This document shows positions 1 through 9,898 of a DNA stretch of 64,000 nt, in pieces. Made by a program: the position numbers and the translations under genes. The notes beneath the pieces are model-generated. The model saw nothing but the letters and a program-made list of their open reading frames with translations. It was not told the DNA's origin and ran no database searches. Each line of letters starts with the position of its first letter. Position 1 is the first letter of the stretch. This DNA is from Thermus sp. 2.9 (GTDB taxonomy: Bacteria > Deinococcota > Deinococci > Deinococcales > Thermaceae): the NCBI RefSeq assembly GCF_000794385.1, contig NZ_JTJB01000003.1:1-64000 (forward strand), written 5' to 3'.

Positions 1-47
1 ACAGCCCTTTTCAATACCCCCGGTTGCATATCCTTGAGGGGAAGTGG

Positions 48-1112
48 ATGAGTGCAAGTTTTGAGATGCCTTTCTTTTATAGGCGCCACCACCGGAAGCG
101 GGACGGCCGGGAGCTCATCCTCTACGGGCTTACCCCTTGGGAGGAGGCCCCTTTGCCGGAAGGGGAGGAGGCCCTGGCGCCCGCCCCCCACCTCCGCTAC
201 CACCCCTTGCGGGGGGAGTGGGTGGTCTACGCCGCCCACCGCCAGGAGCGCACCTTCCTTCCCCCAAAGGAGCACTGCCCCTTGTGCCCCAGCCGGGAAG
301 GGGCCTTCCCCACGGAGATCCCCTTTACCCGCTTCCAGGTGGCGGTCTTTGAGAACCGCTTCCCCGCCCTGGTTTCCTCCCCTCCGTCCCCTCCTTCCGG
401 CCTTCCCGTGGCGGCGGAAGCCGCCCGGGGCCGGTGCGAGGTGGTGGTCTACACCCCCGCCCACACGGGGAGCCTGGGCACGCTTAGCGAGGAGGAGAGG
501 CTCCTTTTGGCCTGGGTGTGGCGGGAGCGGTACCAGGCCCTCTATAGCCTTCCCGGGGTGCGCTTCGTCATGCCCTTTGAGAACCGGGGGGAGGCGGTGG
601 GGGTGACCCTGCACCACCCCCACGGGCAGATCTACGCCTACCCCTTCGTGCCCCCCCTTCTAGAGCGGGAAAGCGCGGCCTTCCGCGAGCGGCCTGTGCT
701 CCAGGAGCTTATGCCCCGCCTCGAGGCCTACCGGGTGGACGAGGAGGAGGGCTTCCTGGCCTTCGTGCCCCCCTTCGCCCGCTACCCCTACGAGGTCTGG
801 GTGGCCCCCCGGGAGCGGCACCCAGGCCCCTGGACCTTTGGGGAAGGGGAGATGGCGGCCTTCGCCCGGCTTTTGGGCCGGGTGGTGGCCCGCTACGACG
901 CCCTCTTTGGCGAGCCCTTTCCCTACGTGATGGTCTTCCACGCCGCGCCCTTGGGGGAGGAGCGCACCTTCCATTTCCACGTGGAGTTCTACCCTCCAAA
1001 GCGCACCCGGGACAAGCTCAAGTTTTTGGCGGGAACGGAGCTTGGGGCGGGGACCTTCGTGGTGGACGCCCTGCCCGAGGACACGGCGCGGCGGCTTAGG
1101 GAGGTGTTATGA
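48..1112 (+). CDS. galT: Galactose-1-phosphate uridylyltransferase
   Basis: GalT exchanges UMP between UDP-glucose and galactose-1-phosphate in the Leloir pathway. The 354-residue product matches the usual family length. It shows a CPLC cysteine pair near residue 80 (a metal-site type motif) and the family active-site motif HPHGQ at residues 190-194, whose second histidine is the nucleophile that carries UMP. I chose ATG 48 because GAGGGG at 36-41 lies six bases upstream; a TTG at 24 extends the frame but has no ribosome site. The stop overlaps the glpK start (ATGA), so the two are translationally coupled. Upstream gal genes, if any, lie outside the window. Confidence 0.93.
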   Translation: MSASFEMPFFYRRHHRKRDGRELILYGLTPWEEAPLPEGEEALAPAPHLRYHPLRGEWVVYAAHRQERTFLPPKEHCPLCPSREGAFPTEIPFTRFQVAVFENRFPALVSSPPSPPSGLPVAAEAARGRCEVVVYTPAHTGSLGTLSEEERLLLAWVWRERYQALYSLPGVRFVMPFENRGEAVGVTLHHPHGQIYAYPFVPPLLERESAAFRERPVLQELMPRLEAYRVDEEEGFLAFVPPFARYPYEVWVAPRERHPGPWTFGEGEMAAFARLLGRVVARYDALFGEPFPYVMVFHAAPLGEERTFHFHVEFYPPKRTRDKLKFLAGTELGAGTFVVDALPEDTARRLREVL

Positions 1113-2596
1113 GCTATCTTTTAGCCCTAGACCAAGGCACCACGTCCTGCCGGGCCATTCTCTTCACTTTGGAGGGGAGGCCCGTTGCGGTGGCCCAGCG
1201 GGCCTTTGCCCAGCTCTACCCCAGGCCGGGCTGGGTGGAGCACGACCCCCTGGAGATCTGGGAGACCACCCTGTGGGCGGCCAGGGAGGTGCTGCGGCGG
1301 GCGGGGGTGGAGGCCCGGGAGGTGTTGGCCCTGGGCATCGCCAACCAGCGGGAGACCACCTTGGTGTGGGAAAGGGATACGGGGCGGCCCCTCCATAACG
1401 CCATCGTCTGGCAGGACCGCCGCACGGCTCCTCTTTGCGAGGCCCTGAGGGAGCGGGGACTAGAGGGGCTCTTCCGGTCCCGCACCGGGCTCCTTTTGGA
1501 CCCCTACTTCTCCGCCAGCAAACTCCTATGGCTTTTGGAGAACGTCCCAGGGCTAAGGGGGCGGGCGGAGCGGGGGGAGGTGTGCTTCGGGACCGTGGAC
1601 ACCTGGCTCCTCTGGCACCTCACGGGGGGCAAGGTCCACGCCACCGACCCCACCAACGCCAGCCGCACCCTGCTTTTCAACCTCCAGAGCCTCACCTGGG
1701 ACGAGGAGCTTCTCGCCGCCTTGGAGATCCCAAGAGCCCTTCTCCCCGAGGTGCGCCCCTCGGACGGGGACTTTGGGACCACCCTTCCGGAACTCCTTGG
1801 GGCCCCCTTGCCCATCCGAGGGGTTTTGGGGGACCAACAGGCGGCCCTCTTGGGGCAGGCGGCTTTGGGGGCGGGGGAGGGGAAGTGCACCTATGGCACC
1901 GGGGCCTTCCTCCTCCTGAACACGGGGGAGCGGCCGGTGTTCGCCGAGGGGGGCCTTCTCACCACCCTGGCCTGGCACCTCCGGGGGCGGGCCACCTACG
2001 CCCTGGAGGGGAGCGTCTTCGTGGCGGGGGCGGCGCTGGGATGGCTTCAGGAGGTGGGCCTCCTGGGGGAGAGCGCCGAGGCGGGACGGCTGGCCGAGGA
2101 GGTGGCGGACACGGGGGGCGTCTACTTCGTCCCCGCCTTCACGGGGCTGGGGGCCCCCTACTGGGACCCCTACGCCCGGGGGGCCATCCTGGGGCTCACC
2201 CGGGGCACGGGACGGGCCCACCTGGCGCGGGCGGCCCTGGAGGGGGTGGCCTTCTCCGTGCGGGACGTGGCCCTGGCCATGGCGGGGGCGGCGGGGCTTC
2301 CCCTCAAGGCCCTGAAGGCGGACGGGGGCATGGCGCAGAGCGACGCCTTCCTGGCCATCCAGGCGGACCTCCTGGGGGCGCCGGTGCTCCGGCCCAAGAC
2401 CACGGAGACCACCGCCTTGGGGGCGGCCTTCGCCGCGGGGATGGGGTCGGGGGCGCTTGCCCTTGAGGACCTCCCCGCCCTGTGGCGGGAGGAGGCCCGC
2501 TTCCTCCCCCGGATGCCGGAGGGGGAACGGGCGCGGCGTTACCGCCTTTGGCGGAAGGCGGTGGAGCGGGCCCTGGGCTGGGCGGGGGAGGGGTGA
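1109..2596 (+). CDS. glpK: Glycerol kinase
   Basis: GlpK phosphorylates glycerol with ATP to sn-glycerol-3-phosphate in the cytoplasm. The 495-residue product is full length for the FGGY family. The N-terminal phosphate-binding segment DQGTTSCRA (residues 8-16) and the central GDQQAALLGQ segment typical of glycerol kinases are present. Its start overlaps the galT stop by four bases and its stop overlaps the glpD start by one base (TGATG). The three genes are therefore almost certainly one transcript, and the next gene uses the product of this one. Confidence 0.96.
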   Translation: MSYLLALDQGTTSCRAILFTLEGRPVAVAQRAFAQLYPRPGWVEHDPLEIWETTLWAAREVLRRAGVEAREVLALGIANQRETTLVWERDTGRPLHNAIVWQDRRTAPLCEALRERGLEGLFRSRTGLLLDPYFSASKLLWLLENVPGLRGRAERGEVCFGTVDTWLLWHLTGGKVHATDPTNASRTLLFNLQSLTWDEELLAALEIPRALLPEVRPSDGDFGTTLPELLGAPLPIRGVLGDQQAALLGQAALGAGEGKCTYGTGAFLLLNTGERPVFAEGGLLTTLAWHLRGRATYALEGSVFVAGAALGWLQEVGLLGESAEAGRLAEEVADTGGVYFVPAFTGLGAPYWDPYARGAILGLTRGTGRAHLARAALEGVAFSVRDVALAMAGAAGLPLKALKADGGMAQSDAFLAIQADLLGAPVLRPKTTETTALGAAFAAGMGSGALALEDLPALWREEARFLPRMPEGERARRYRLWRKAVERALGWAGEG

Positions 2597-4134
2597 TGCC
2601 CTGGGAACGGGAGGCGCTTTGGGAAGGGCTTAAGGAACCCCTGGACCTCCTCATCCTGGGGGGCGGGGCCACGGGGGCGGGGGTCCTCTGGGAGGCCACC
2701 TTGAGGGGCCTCAAGGCCGCCTTGGTGGAGGCGAGGGACTTCGGCGCGGGGACGAGCTCCCGCTCCACCAAACTCCTCCACGGGGGCGTGCGCTACCTGG
2801 AGCTGGCCCTTAAGCGCCTGGACCGGCGGCAGCTCAAGCTGGTAATGGACGCCCTCCACGAGCGCCGGGTGGTGATGGACCTGGCTCCCCACCTGGCCCA
2901 CCCCCTCCCCCTCCTCACCCCCCTCTTCCGCCCCCTGGAACTCCCCTACTACGGGACGGGCCTCATGCTCTACGACCTCCTTTCGGGGCGAAGACGCCTC
3001 GGCCCCACCCGCTACCTCCCCCCCCAGGCGGTGGCGGCCCACTTCCCCCAGCTGCCCAAGACCCTGGGGGGCATCCTCTACTGGGACGGGCAGTTTTTGG
3101 ACCACCGCCTCACCCTCGCCCTCCTCCTCTCCGCCCTCCACCGGGGGGCCACTGCCCTGAACCACGCCGAGGCCACCGCCTTCCTCCTCCAAGGGGGAAG
3201 GGTGGCGGGGGCGGTGGTGCGGGACCGCCTCACGGGGAAGGAGGTGGAGGTCTACGCCAGGGCGGTGGTGAACGCCACCGGCCCCCTCACCGACCGCACC
3301 CGCCACCTCCTGGACCCTGACCTCCCCCCCCTCCTCACCCCCTCCTCCGGGGCCCACCTGGTCCTGGACTACCCCTTGCGGATGGGCCTCCTCCTGCCCA
3401 AGACGAGGGACGGCCGGGTGCTTTTCCTCCTGCCCTACCGGGGCAAGGCCCTCCTCGGCACCACCGACCTCCCCGCCGAGGCCACTTCTTGCCCCCTCCC
3501 CCGGGAGGAGGAGGTGGCCTACCTCCTGGAGGAGGTGCGGCCCTACCTGGGGGACCTCTCCCCCCACATCCGGGCGGTCTGGTCCGGGCTCCGGCCCCTG
3601 GTGGGGCGGGGGGAGACCCGGCTTTTGGTGCGGGACCACCTCATCGCGGAGGAGCGGGGGCTCTACACCCTCACCGGGGGCAAGTGGACCACCTTCCGCC
3701 TCATGGCCAAGGACCTCTTGGACCGCCTGGACCGGGACCTGAGCCTGGGGCTTCCCGCCTCCACCTCCCACGCCACGCCCCTATGGGGGGCGGGGCCCAA
3801 GCCCGCCTTGGACCTTCCTTCCGAGGTGGGGGAGTACCTCTACCACACCTACGGGAAGGAGGCGGGGAGGGTGGCGGCCTTGGGGGATAGGCCCCTTGTG
3901 CCCGGGCTTCCCCACCTGGAGGGGGAGGTGGTCTACGCCGTGCGGGAGGAGCTGGCCTGGAAGCCCCTGGACGTTTTGGTGCGGCGGATGGGCCTTGGGC
4001 TTTTGGACCAGGAGAAGGCGAAGGAGGCCCTGCCCCGGGTGGTGGAGCTCATGGCAAGCCTCCTGGGCTGGGACCAGGGGCGGAAGGAGGCGGAGCGGAA
4101 GGAGGCCGAGGCCGCCTTGCCCGGGCTTTGCTAG
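2596..4134 (+). CDS. glpD: Glycerol-3-phosphate dehydrogenase (FAD-dependent, aerobic type)
   Basis: This is a 512-residue GlpD/GlpA-type flavoprotein that oxidises glycerol-3-phosphate to dihydroxyacetone phosphate and passes electrons to quinone at the membrane. The FAD-binding GGGATGAG segment lies near residues 18-25, followed by the family stretch [16 protein letters not shown]. The frame is open upstream to 2482, but that part overlaps glpK and reads as low-complexity out-of-frame sequence. ATG 2596, overlapping the glpK stop by one base, is the natural start. The 3' end converges on ftsH, and the two genes share one palindromic CTAG as stop codon. Confidence 0.95.
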   Translation: MPWEREALWEGLKEPLDLLILGGGATGAGVLWEATLRGLKAALVEARDFGAGTSSRSTKLLHGGVRYLELALKRLDRRQLKLVMDALHERRVVMDLAPHLAHPLPLLTPLFRPLELPYYGTGLMLYDLLSGRRRLGPTRYLPPQAVAAHFPQLPKTLGGILYWDGQFLDHRLTLALLLSALHRGATALNHAEATAFLLQGGRVAGAVVRDRLTGKEVEVYARAVVNATGPLTDRTRHLLDPDLPPLLTPSSGAHLVLDYPLRMGLLLPKTRDGRVLFLLPYRGKALLGTTDLPAEATSCPLPREEEVAYLLEEVRPYLGDLSPHIRAVWSGLRPLVGRGETRLLVRDHLIAEERGLYTLTGGKWTTFRLMAKDLLDRLDRDLSLGLPASTSHATPLWGAGPKPALDLPSEVGEYLYHTYGKEAGRVAALGDRPLVPGLPHLEGEVVYAVREELAWKPLDVLVRRMGLGLLDQEKAKEALPRVVELMASLLGWDQGRKEAERKEAEAALPGLC

Positions 4135-5979
4135 CCCTCCTCCGCCCGCTGCACCGCCTGAGTTTCCCGCAGGATGGCCCGCACCCTTTCCCCGGGGATG
4201 GTCTCCTCCCGGAGGAGCTCCTCCGCCAGGCGGTGCATGGCCTCGGCGTGGGCCAAAAGCACCTCCCGGGCCCGGGCGTAGGCCTCGTCCAGGATCTTCC
4301 GGATGTCCTGGTCAATGAGGCGGGCGGTTTCCTCGGAGTGGTCCTTTTTCTTGGCGATCTCCTCCCCCAGGAAGATAGGGCCGGAGTCCGACCCCCAGGC
4401 GATGTTCCTAAAGTGCTCCCCCATGCCCCAGTCCAGGACCATGCGCTTGGCGAGCTGAGTGGCCCGCTTGAAGTCGTCCTGGGCCCCGGTGGTCACGGTG
4501 CCGGTGAAGAGCTCCTCCGCCACCCGGCCCGCCATGAGGACGGAAAGCTCGTCCATGAGGTGTTCCCGGGAGACCAAAACCCGCTCTTCCGGCTTGCTCC
4601 ACCGGGCCCCCAGGGCCATGCCCCGGGGCACGATGGACACCTTTTCCGTCTTGTCGGCGTGGGGCAGGACCTCCCCCACCACGGCGTGGCCCGCTTCGTG
4701 GTAGGCCACGGCCCGCTTTTCCTCGGGGGAGAGCTTGAGGGCGGGGCGCTCCAGGCCGAGGACAATCTTGTCCAGGGCCTTGAGGAAGTGGTCCTTGCGG
4801 ATTTTCTTTTCCCCGTCCCGGGCGGCCAGGAGGGCGGCCTCGTTCACCAGGTTCTTGAGGTCGGCCCCGGAGAAGCCGGGGGTGAGGTGGGCGAGCTCCA
4901 AGGCGTCCACGTCCTCGGCGATGGGTTTGCCCCGCATGTGGACGAGGAGGATGTCCTTCCGTTCCTCCAAAGAGGGAAGTCCCACCACCACCTGGCGGTC
5001 AAAGCGCCCCGGGCGCAACAGGGCGGGGTCCAGGATGTCGGGGCGGTTGGTGGCGGCGAGGACGATGACGGAGGTGTCCTTCTCAAACCCGTCCATCTCC
5101 GAAAGGATTTGGTTTAGGGTCTGCTCCCGTTCGTCGTGGCCGCCCCCGATGCCCGCTCCCGCTTGCGCCGATGGAGTCCAGCTCGTCAATGAAGATGATG
5201 CTGGGGGCGCTTCTCCTGGCGTCCTCAAAGAGGCTCCGCACCCGGCTCGCCCCCACGCCCACGAACATCTCCATGAACTCGCTGGCGGAAACGGAGAAGA
5301 AGGGCACCCCCGCCTCCCCCGCCACCGCCCGGGCCAAAAGGGTTTTGCCCGTGCCCGGGGGGCCCACCAGGAGGACGCCTTTAGGGATCTCCGCCCCCAA
5401 CTCCAGGTACTTCTTGGGGTTCTTGAGGAAGTCCACCACCTCCATGAGCTCGCGCTTGGCCTCCTCGTGGCCGGCCACGTCCTTGAAGGTGGTGTTGACC
5501 TTGCGCTCTTTGCCGTAGAGCTTGGCCCGGCTTTGGCCAAACTGCATCACCTGGCCCGCCCCGCCTTGGGCTCGCATGAAGAAGAACCAGAAGAAGAGGA
5601 TGAGGAGGAGGGTGGGGCCCACGTAGAGGAGGAGCTGGGGCCAGAAGGAAGGGGCCTTGGTCACCACCCGGACGCCGTTTTCCTCCAGGAAGCGTAAGAG
5701 ATCGGGGTCCGCCACCTGGGTGGGGGGCAGGGGCACCTGGAAGCGGCGGGCCACCTGGCTGCCCCCTTGCGGGGTGGGGAAGCGCTCGGGCTCCTTGAGG
5801 GCGCCCAGGATGCGGGTTTCCTCCAGGGTCACCTCCGCCACCTTGCCTTGGCGTACCAGCTCCCGGAACTCGGTGTAGGAGAGGGTGGGGGCCGGGGGGC
5901 CGGTGAAGGCGGTGTAGGCCAGGTAGCCTAAGAGGAGCAGAAAGATCAGGGTAAAGGGGTTCAAGCGTTGCGGCAACAT
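4131..5979 (-). CDS. ftsH: ATP-dependent zinc metalloprotease FtsH, reading frame broken
   Basis: FtsH is a membrane-anchored AAA+ protease that degrades misfolded and short-lived proteins. The N-terminal half (5979 to about 5165) has a first membrane segment near residues 8-25, a periplasmic part, a second membrane segment near 112-135, Walker A GPPGTGKT and Walker [10 protein letters not shown]. The C-terminal half continues in another frame (about 5160 to 4131) with the arginine-finger region and the zinc motif HEAGH. At 5158-5170 two bases are missing relative to the codons expected for the SIGRKRGAGIG segment: one from a CCCC run and one from GGCC. Restoring them gives exactly 617 codons, the normal family size. 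Because ftsH is normally important for viability, a sequence error is more likely than a dead gene. Confidence 0.85.
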
Positions 5980-6035
5980 CTACCTCCCTTGCCCTATGGT
6001 AGCGCCTTACCGGGTGAGAGGACTGAAGGCTGTGG

Positions 6036-6041
6036 TATCCT
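6036..6041 (+). promoter_or_regulatory. Putative -10 box for the TPR gene
   Basis: TATCCT at 6036-6041 fits the TANNNT -10 pattern and ends nine bases before the ATG at 6051, which has no ribosome-binding site. This arrangement suggests a leaderless mRNA, common in Thermus. No convincing -35 box is visible. Confidence 0.4.
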
Positions 6042-6050
6042 CTAGCGGCG

Positions 6051-7406
6051 ATGAGGGGGGTCCTCGAGGCCCTGCACCAGGGGGACTACGACACCGCCAT
6101 AGAGCGCCTCACCCGCAAGGCCCTCTTCGGTTCCAAGGAGGAGGCCAAGGAAGCCCTTTTGCTCCTGGCCGAGGTGCATAGCCTCTACGGGGAGGAGGGG
6201 CTGGAGCGGGCCCATCGGGCCTTGGAGGAGGCTTATGAGCTCGGGGAGCTGGAGTATAACCCCCTTTACCGGGCCCTTTTGGCCGAGCTTCTGGCCCTGG
6301 AGGGGCGGAGCGAGCGGGAGGTTCTCCCCCTCTTCCTCCCCACGGAGGACCCCCGGGCCCTTTACCACCAGGCCCAGGCCCTCTTTTACCTGGGCCGCTT
6401 TGAAGAGGTCTTGGGGACGCTCAGGGAGGGGCTTCCCGCCTTCTTGGCCTGGCGGGCGGAGGCGCTAAAGGGGAGGGCCCTGGAGCGGCTTGGCCGCCAC
6501 CGGGAGGCAGCCACGGCCTACGAGCGGGGGGCGGAGCTCGCCCTGGGGCTTGAGCGCTACTGGCTCCTTCTGGACGCCGCCGCCATGTGGGTGGAGGCGG
6601 GGGAAGGGGAGCGGGCCCTTGTGGCCTTGAAGGAGGCGGAGGAGGAGGTGGGGGAGATGGAAGGGGTGGAGGACGCCGCCACCCGCCACTACCTCCTGGC
6701 CCGGGCCCACCTCCTCTTGGAAAACCCCAACCGGGCCCTGGAGGAGGTGCAGGAGGCCCTGAGGAAGGAGGAGGAAAGCGGCCACAGGGCCTACGGCACC
6801 CCCCTCCTCATGGGGCAGATCCTGCAAAGGCTCGGCCGCCACGAGGAGGCCATGGGGGCTTATCGGGAAGCCCTGGCCAGGGCCCAAGGGGAGGAGCGGC
6901 CTTACGTGCTCCACGAGATGGGGGTAGCGGCCTTGGACCAGGGGGCTTTCCTCGAGGCCGAGGCGTACCTCAGGGCCCTGGTGGAGGAGGAGGGCTACCC
7001 CTACCGGGCCCAGGCCCTGGCGGACCTGGCGGAGGCCCTCTACCGCCAGGGGCGCTACCAGGAGGCGGAAACCGTGGCCAAGGAGGCCATGGCCCAAGGG
7101 GCGGAGGCGGCGGGGGAGCTCATCCTGGGCCACGTGGCCTACGACCTCATGCACCTGGAGGAGGCCCTGGCCCACTACCGCAAGGCGGCGGAGCTTTCCG
7201 AGGAGGGGAGCCGGGAGTGGGTGGGGGCCCAGGAGATGGTGGTGGACACCTTGGCCCAGTTGGGCTACCGCTTCCCGGAGGAGATCCTGGCCCGCGCCGA
7301 GGCGGTGCTGCCCCACGTCCACCCCGCCGACGAGTGGCACCAGGCCCTCCTGGCCTACCGGGAGCGGGCCGAGGCCATTCTGCGCCAGGGCCGGCGGCCC
7401 AACTAG
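6051..7406 (+). CDS. Tetratricopeptide-repeat protein
   Basis: The 451-residue product consists of helix-pair repeats of TPR type through most of its length, with recurring patterns such as LGRHREAATAYERG, LGRHEEAMGAYREAL and QGRYQEAETVAKEA. TPR arrays are protein-protein interaction scaffolds. No enzyme domain, signal peptide or membrane segment is visible, so it is probably cytoplasmic. It is divergent from ftsH and its stop shares CTAG with the convergent receiver-domain remnant. The partner and function are unknown. The start ATG 6051 lacks a ribosome site and sits just after a -10-like box. Confidence 0.85.
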   Translation: MRGVLEALHQGDYDTAIERLTRKALFGSKEEAKEALLLLAEVHSLYGEEGLERAHRALEEAYELGELEYNPLYRALLAELLALEGRSEREVLPLFLPTEDPRALYHQAQALFYLGRFEEVLGTLREGLPAFLAWRAEALKGRALERLGRHREAATAYERGAELALGLERYWLLLDAAAMWVEAGEGERALVALKEAEEEVGEMEGVEDAATRHYLLARAHLLLENPNRALEEVQEALRKEEESGHRAYGTPLLMGQILQRLGRHEEAMGAYREALARAQGEERPYVLHEMGVAALDQGAFLEAEAYLRALVEEEGYPYRAQALADLAEALYRQGRYQEAETVAKEAMAQGAEAAGELILGHVAYDLMHLEEALAHYRKAAELSEEGSREWVGAQEMVVDTLAQLGYRFPEEILARAEAVLPHVHPADEWHQALLAYRERAEAILRQGRRPN

Positions 7407-7715
7407 CCCCGCCGCAAGGGGCTTAGGGCCCTGAGCACCTCCTGGGCCCGGAGGGGCTTGGGCAGGTGGAGGACCCGCAAGGGGCGGAAGAGGAGGCCCG
7501 GGGGGGTTTCGCTCACCAGGTACAAGGAGGCGAGCTTCCCCTCGGGGTGGGACCGGATCCTGCGGGCCATCTCCAGGGCCTTTTCCCCTTGCACGATGAC
7601 GCCCTTGGGCCTTTCCTTGAGGAGCCTTAGGGCCATCTCCAGGTCCTTGGCCAAGAGGACGCGGAAGCGGTGGGCCTCGAGGAGGTAAAGAAGAAGCCTC
7701 CGCACCACCCCGCTT

Positions 7716-8972
7716 GGTCGTGTCAAGATTTATGTGTAAGCGTCTGTGTACGGGGGGCATACCTCTCCCGAAGCATCCCTTCCAACACCTCCTGCACCTC
7801 GGCAAAACCCTTCAACCTCCGCTCCGCCCACCTCCCTTCCTGCCGCTCGGACTCCAGGTACAAAAGCTTGTACACCGCCTCTCCCTTGGGAAACTTGTGG
7901 TCCCGCACCTTCGTCCCACGCCTCACTTCCCGAATAAACCGCTCCATCAGGTTAGTGCTGCGAAGATAGGGCCAGAGCACCTGGGGGTAATCGTGGAAAC
8001 GGAGCAGAGCCCCCGAGTTCTCCCACCAGGAGGCCACCAGGGAAGGGTACCTGGCACCCCAGGCCTCCCTCAGCCTCTCCAAAGCACCCAGGGCTTCCTG
8101 TCGGCTCCCCGCCATGTACACCCCCTTCAGGTCTTGGGCCAAAAGAGCCCTGTCCCGGGAACGCACCTGCCCCAGGCTAGAGCGCACCATGTGCACCACG
8201 CACCGCTGCCACCCCGCCATGGGATAAACCCTCCTGATGGCCTCCTCTATCCCAGGTAGACCATCGGTGACCAACAGCAACACCCGCCTTAGCCCCCTTT
8301 CCCAAAGCTCCTTCAGCACCTCCCCCCAGGCATGGGCGTTCTCCGTGGAAGGAGCCAGAAGCCCAGAACCTGCCTCTCCCCTTTGGGGGTCACCCCCAGG
8401 GCCACGTATACGGCCGCCCTCTCCACCCCAAGTCCCTCCCTGAGCACCTTCAAGAAAAAGCCATCCAGGTAAACAAAGGCCATCTCCTCCGGCAAAGGCC
8501 GCTTCTGGAAAGCCTCGGCCGCTTCCAGCACCTGGTCGGTGATGGCGCTGATGGTTTCGTGGGTGTACCGGTGGCCCAGCAAGAGGCTCATCACCTCCGC
8601 CGCTTTGCGTTGACTCACCCCAGCGGCGTAAAGGGCAATGGCCACCTCCCCCACGTCCACCTGACGGCGGGCATAGGGTTGAAGGAGGCTGGGATAGTAT
8701 TTCCCTTCCCGATCCCGGGGGATGGCCAGCTTCACCTGGCCAAAGGCGGTCTCCAGCTTGCGGGGGTAGTAGCCGTTCTTGCGTCCCCCGTGCTGGCGCA
8801 AGAAGGCTTCCCGGTCGGCGTCCAGGAGAATCTGCAAGACCTCGGTCACCGTCTGCCTCACCGCTTCCCTTAGCATCACCTGCAAGGTATCCTGGTCCAC
8901 GGGGTACCTCCTTCCTAATCCTGGTACCCCCCTTTTATACACAAACCCCTACACATAATTCCTTACACGACC
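7716..8972 (-). mobile_element. IS256-family insertion sequence
   Basis: The element is 1257 bp. Its ends are imperfect inverted repeats: the left end begins GGTCGTGTCAAGATTTATGT and the right end, read inward, begins GGTCGTGTAAGGAATTATGT, with further matches inside. It is flanked by an 8-bp direct repeat CCCCGCTT at 7708-7715 and 8973-8980, the target duplication length expected for IS256 elements. The single transposase gene is on the minus strand and has a broken frame. The element interrupts the receiver domain of the DUF4388 gene. Confidence 0.9.
7723..8900 (-). pseudogene. IS256-family transposase, single-base frame break
   Basis: The N-terminal part (8900 to about 8350) and C-terminal part (8319 to 7723) together form a 392-residue mutator-type transposase. 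Acidic catalytic candidates are the D in VYLDGFF, the D in VTDGLPGIEEA and the E in SWWENSGALL. A C is missing near 8347, in the codons before the expected TENAHAWGE segment; restoring it gives 393 whole codons. The likely start is GTG 8900, preceded by an AGGAAGGAGGT ribosome site; the frame also runs further upstream. Programmed frameshifting is not usual in this family, so this is either an inactivated copy or a sequence error. Confidence 0.85.
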
Positions 8973-8995
8973 CCCCGCTTTCCGCCAGGACTAAG

Positions 8996-9898
8996 AGGCT
9001 GTCGTAAAAGGGTGGTATTCTTGAGGGATGAGCTCTAGACGATCTTACCCCAGCGACCTCAGCGATGCGGAGTGGGCCCTCCTGGAGCCCCTCATCCCAG
9101 CCCCCAAGCCCGGCGGCCGACCCGCCAAGGTGCCGAGGAGAGAAATCGTTAACGCCATCCTTTACGTCCTGGAAAACGGCATCAAGTGGCGGGCTATGCC
9201 CCATGACTTGCCCCACTGGTCCACCGTCTACCACTACTTCCGCAAGTGGCAGAAGGAAGGCATTTGGGAGAAGGCCGTCCAGGCCCTGGCCCGCCAGGAC
9301 CGGGAGCGAGAAGGGAGGCAAGCTTCGCCCAGCGCTCTGGTGATGGATAGCCAGTCCGTCAAGACCACGGAAAAAGGGGGCCCCGAGGGAACGACGGGGC
9401 GAAAAAGGTCAAGGGGAGAAAGCGCCAAATCTTGACGGACACGGGGGGTCGCTTGCTGAAGGCCTTCGTGCACCCGGCCAACGAGCACGATAAGCGGGGT
9501 GGGGAGGCCTTGCTCCTGGGGATGGACCTCTCCCTTTGGCCAAGGGTGCGGAAGCTCTTTGTGGACTGGGGGTACAGGGGCCTCAAGGGGCTCGCTTCTT
9601 CCCTGGGGCTGGAGCTTGAGGTGGTGGCCCGTCCCTACGCGGGGGTGCGTGGGGTCTGGGTGCGGGAGGGGGAGGAGGCGCCGGAGCTTCCGCGGGAGAG
9701 GGGGTTCAAGCCCTTGCCCAAGCGGTGGGTGGTGGAGCGGACCTTCGCCTGGCTTGGGCGGAATCGGCGGCTTGCCAAGGACTACGAAGCTAACCCTCGG
9801 GTGAGCGAGGCCTGGGTGTATCTGGGCATGCTACGCTTGTTGGTGAAGCGGCTGGCTAGGGCCGCGTAGCTGGCCGTGGAGGACTTTTACGACAGCCT
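8996..9898 (+). mobile_element. IS5-family (IS427-like) insertion sequence
   Basis: The terminal inverted repeats are AGGCTGTCGTAAAAG (left) and its complement CTTTTACGACAGCCT (right). CTAAG occurs at both borders, at 8991-8995 and 9899-9903. Because a G next to the left repeat mirrors the C of the right border, the exact limits are ambiguous and the true duplication could be the shorter TAA. The element carries two overlapping frames for one transposase. It lies only 15 bp from the IS256 copy and disrupts the same host gene. Confidence 0.9.
9028..9869 (+). CDS. IS5-family transposase, two overlapping frames (possible -1 frameshift)
   Basis: OrfA (9028-9435) holds the N-terminal DNA-binding region and the first catalytic aspartate in VMDSQSVKTTEKG. 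OrfB (9432-9869) holds the second aspartate in FVDWGYRG and the glutamate in VVERTFAWLGRNRRL. OrfB is in the -1 frame. Slippage on the A5 run at 9402-9406 (CGA AAA AGG) would give a continuous 280-residue DDE transposase reading GRKKVKGRKRQILTD across the shift. IS427-group elements often use programmed frameshifting, so the copy may be functional. One missing base near 9390 is the alternative. ATG 9028 follows a GAGGG ribosome site. Confidence 0.85.

Noticed and set aside
24-47. TTG start for galT
   Set aside because: There is no ribosome site, while ATG 48 has GAGGGG at the right distance.
2482-2595. Extended N-terminus for glpD
   Set aside because: It lies within glpK and encodes low-complexity Gly/Pro sequence; ATG 2596 gives the family N-terminus.
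7403-7726. A complete small response regulator gene
   Set aside because: Its first codons lie in the IS256 end; the true reading frame continues from the DUF4388 gene across both insertions.
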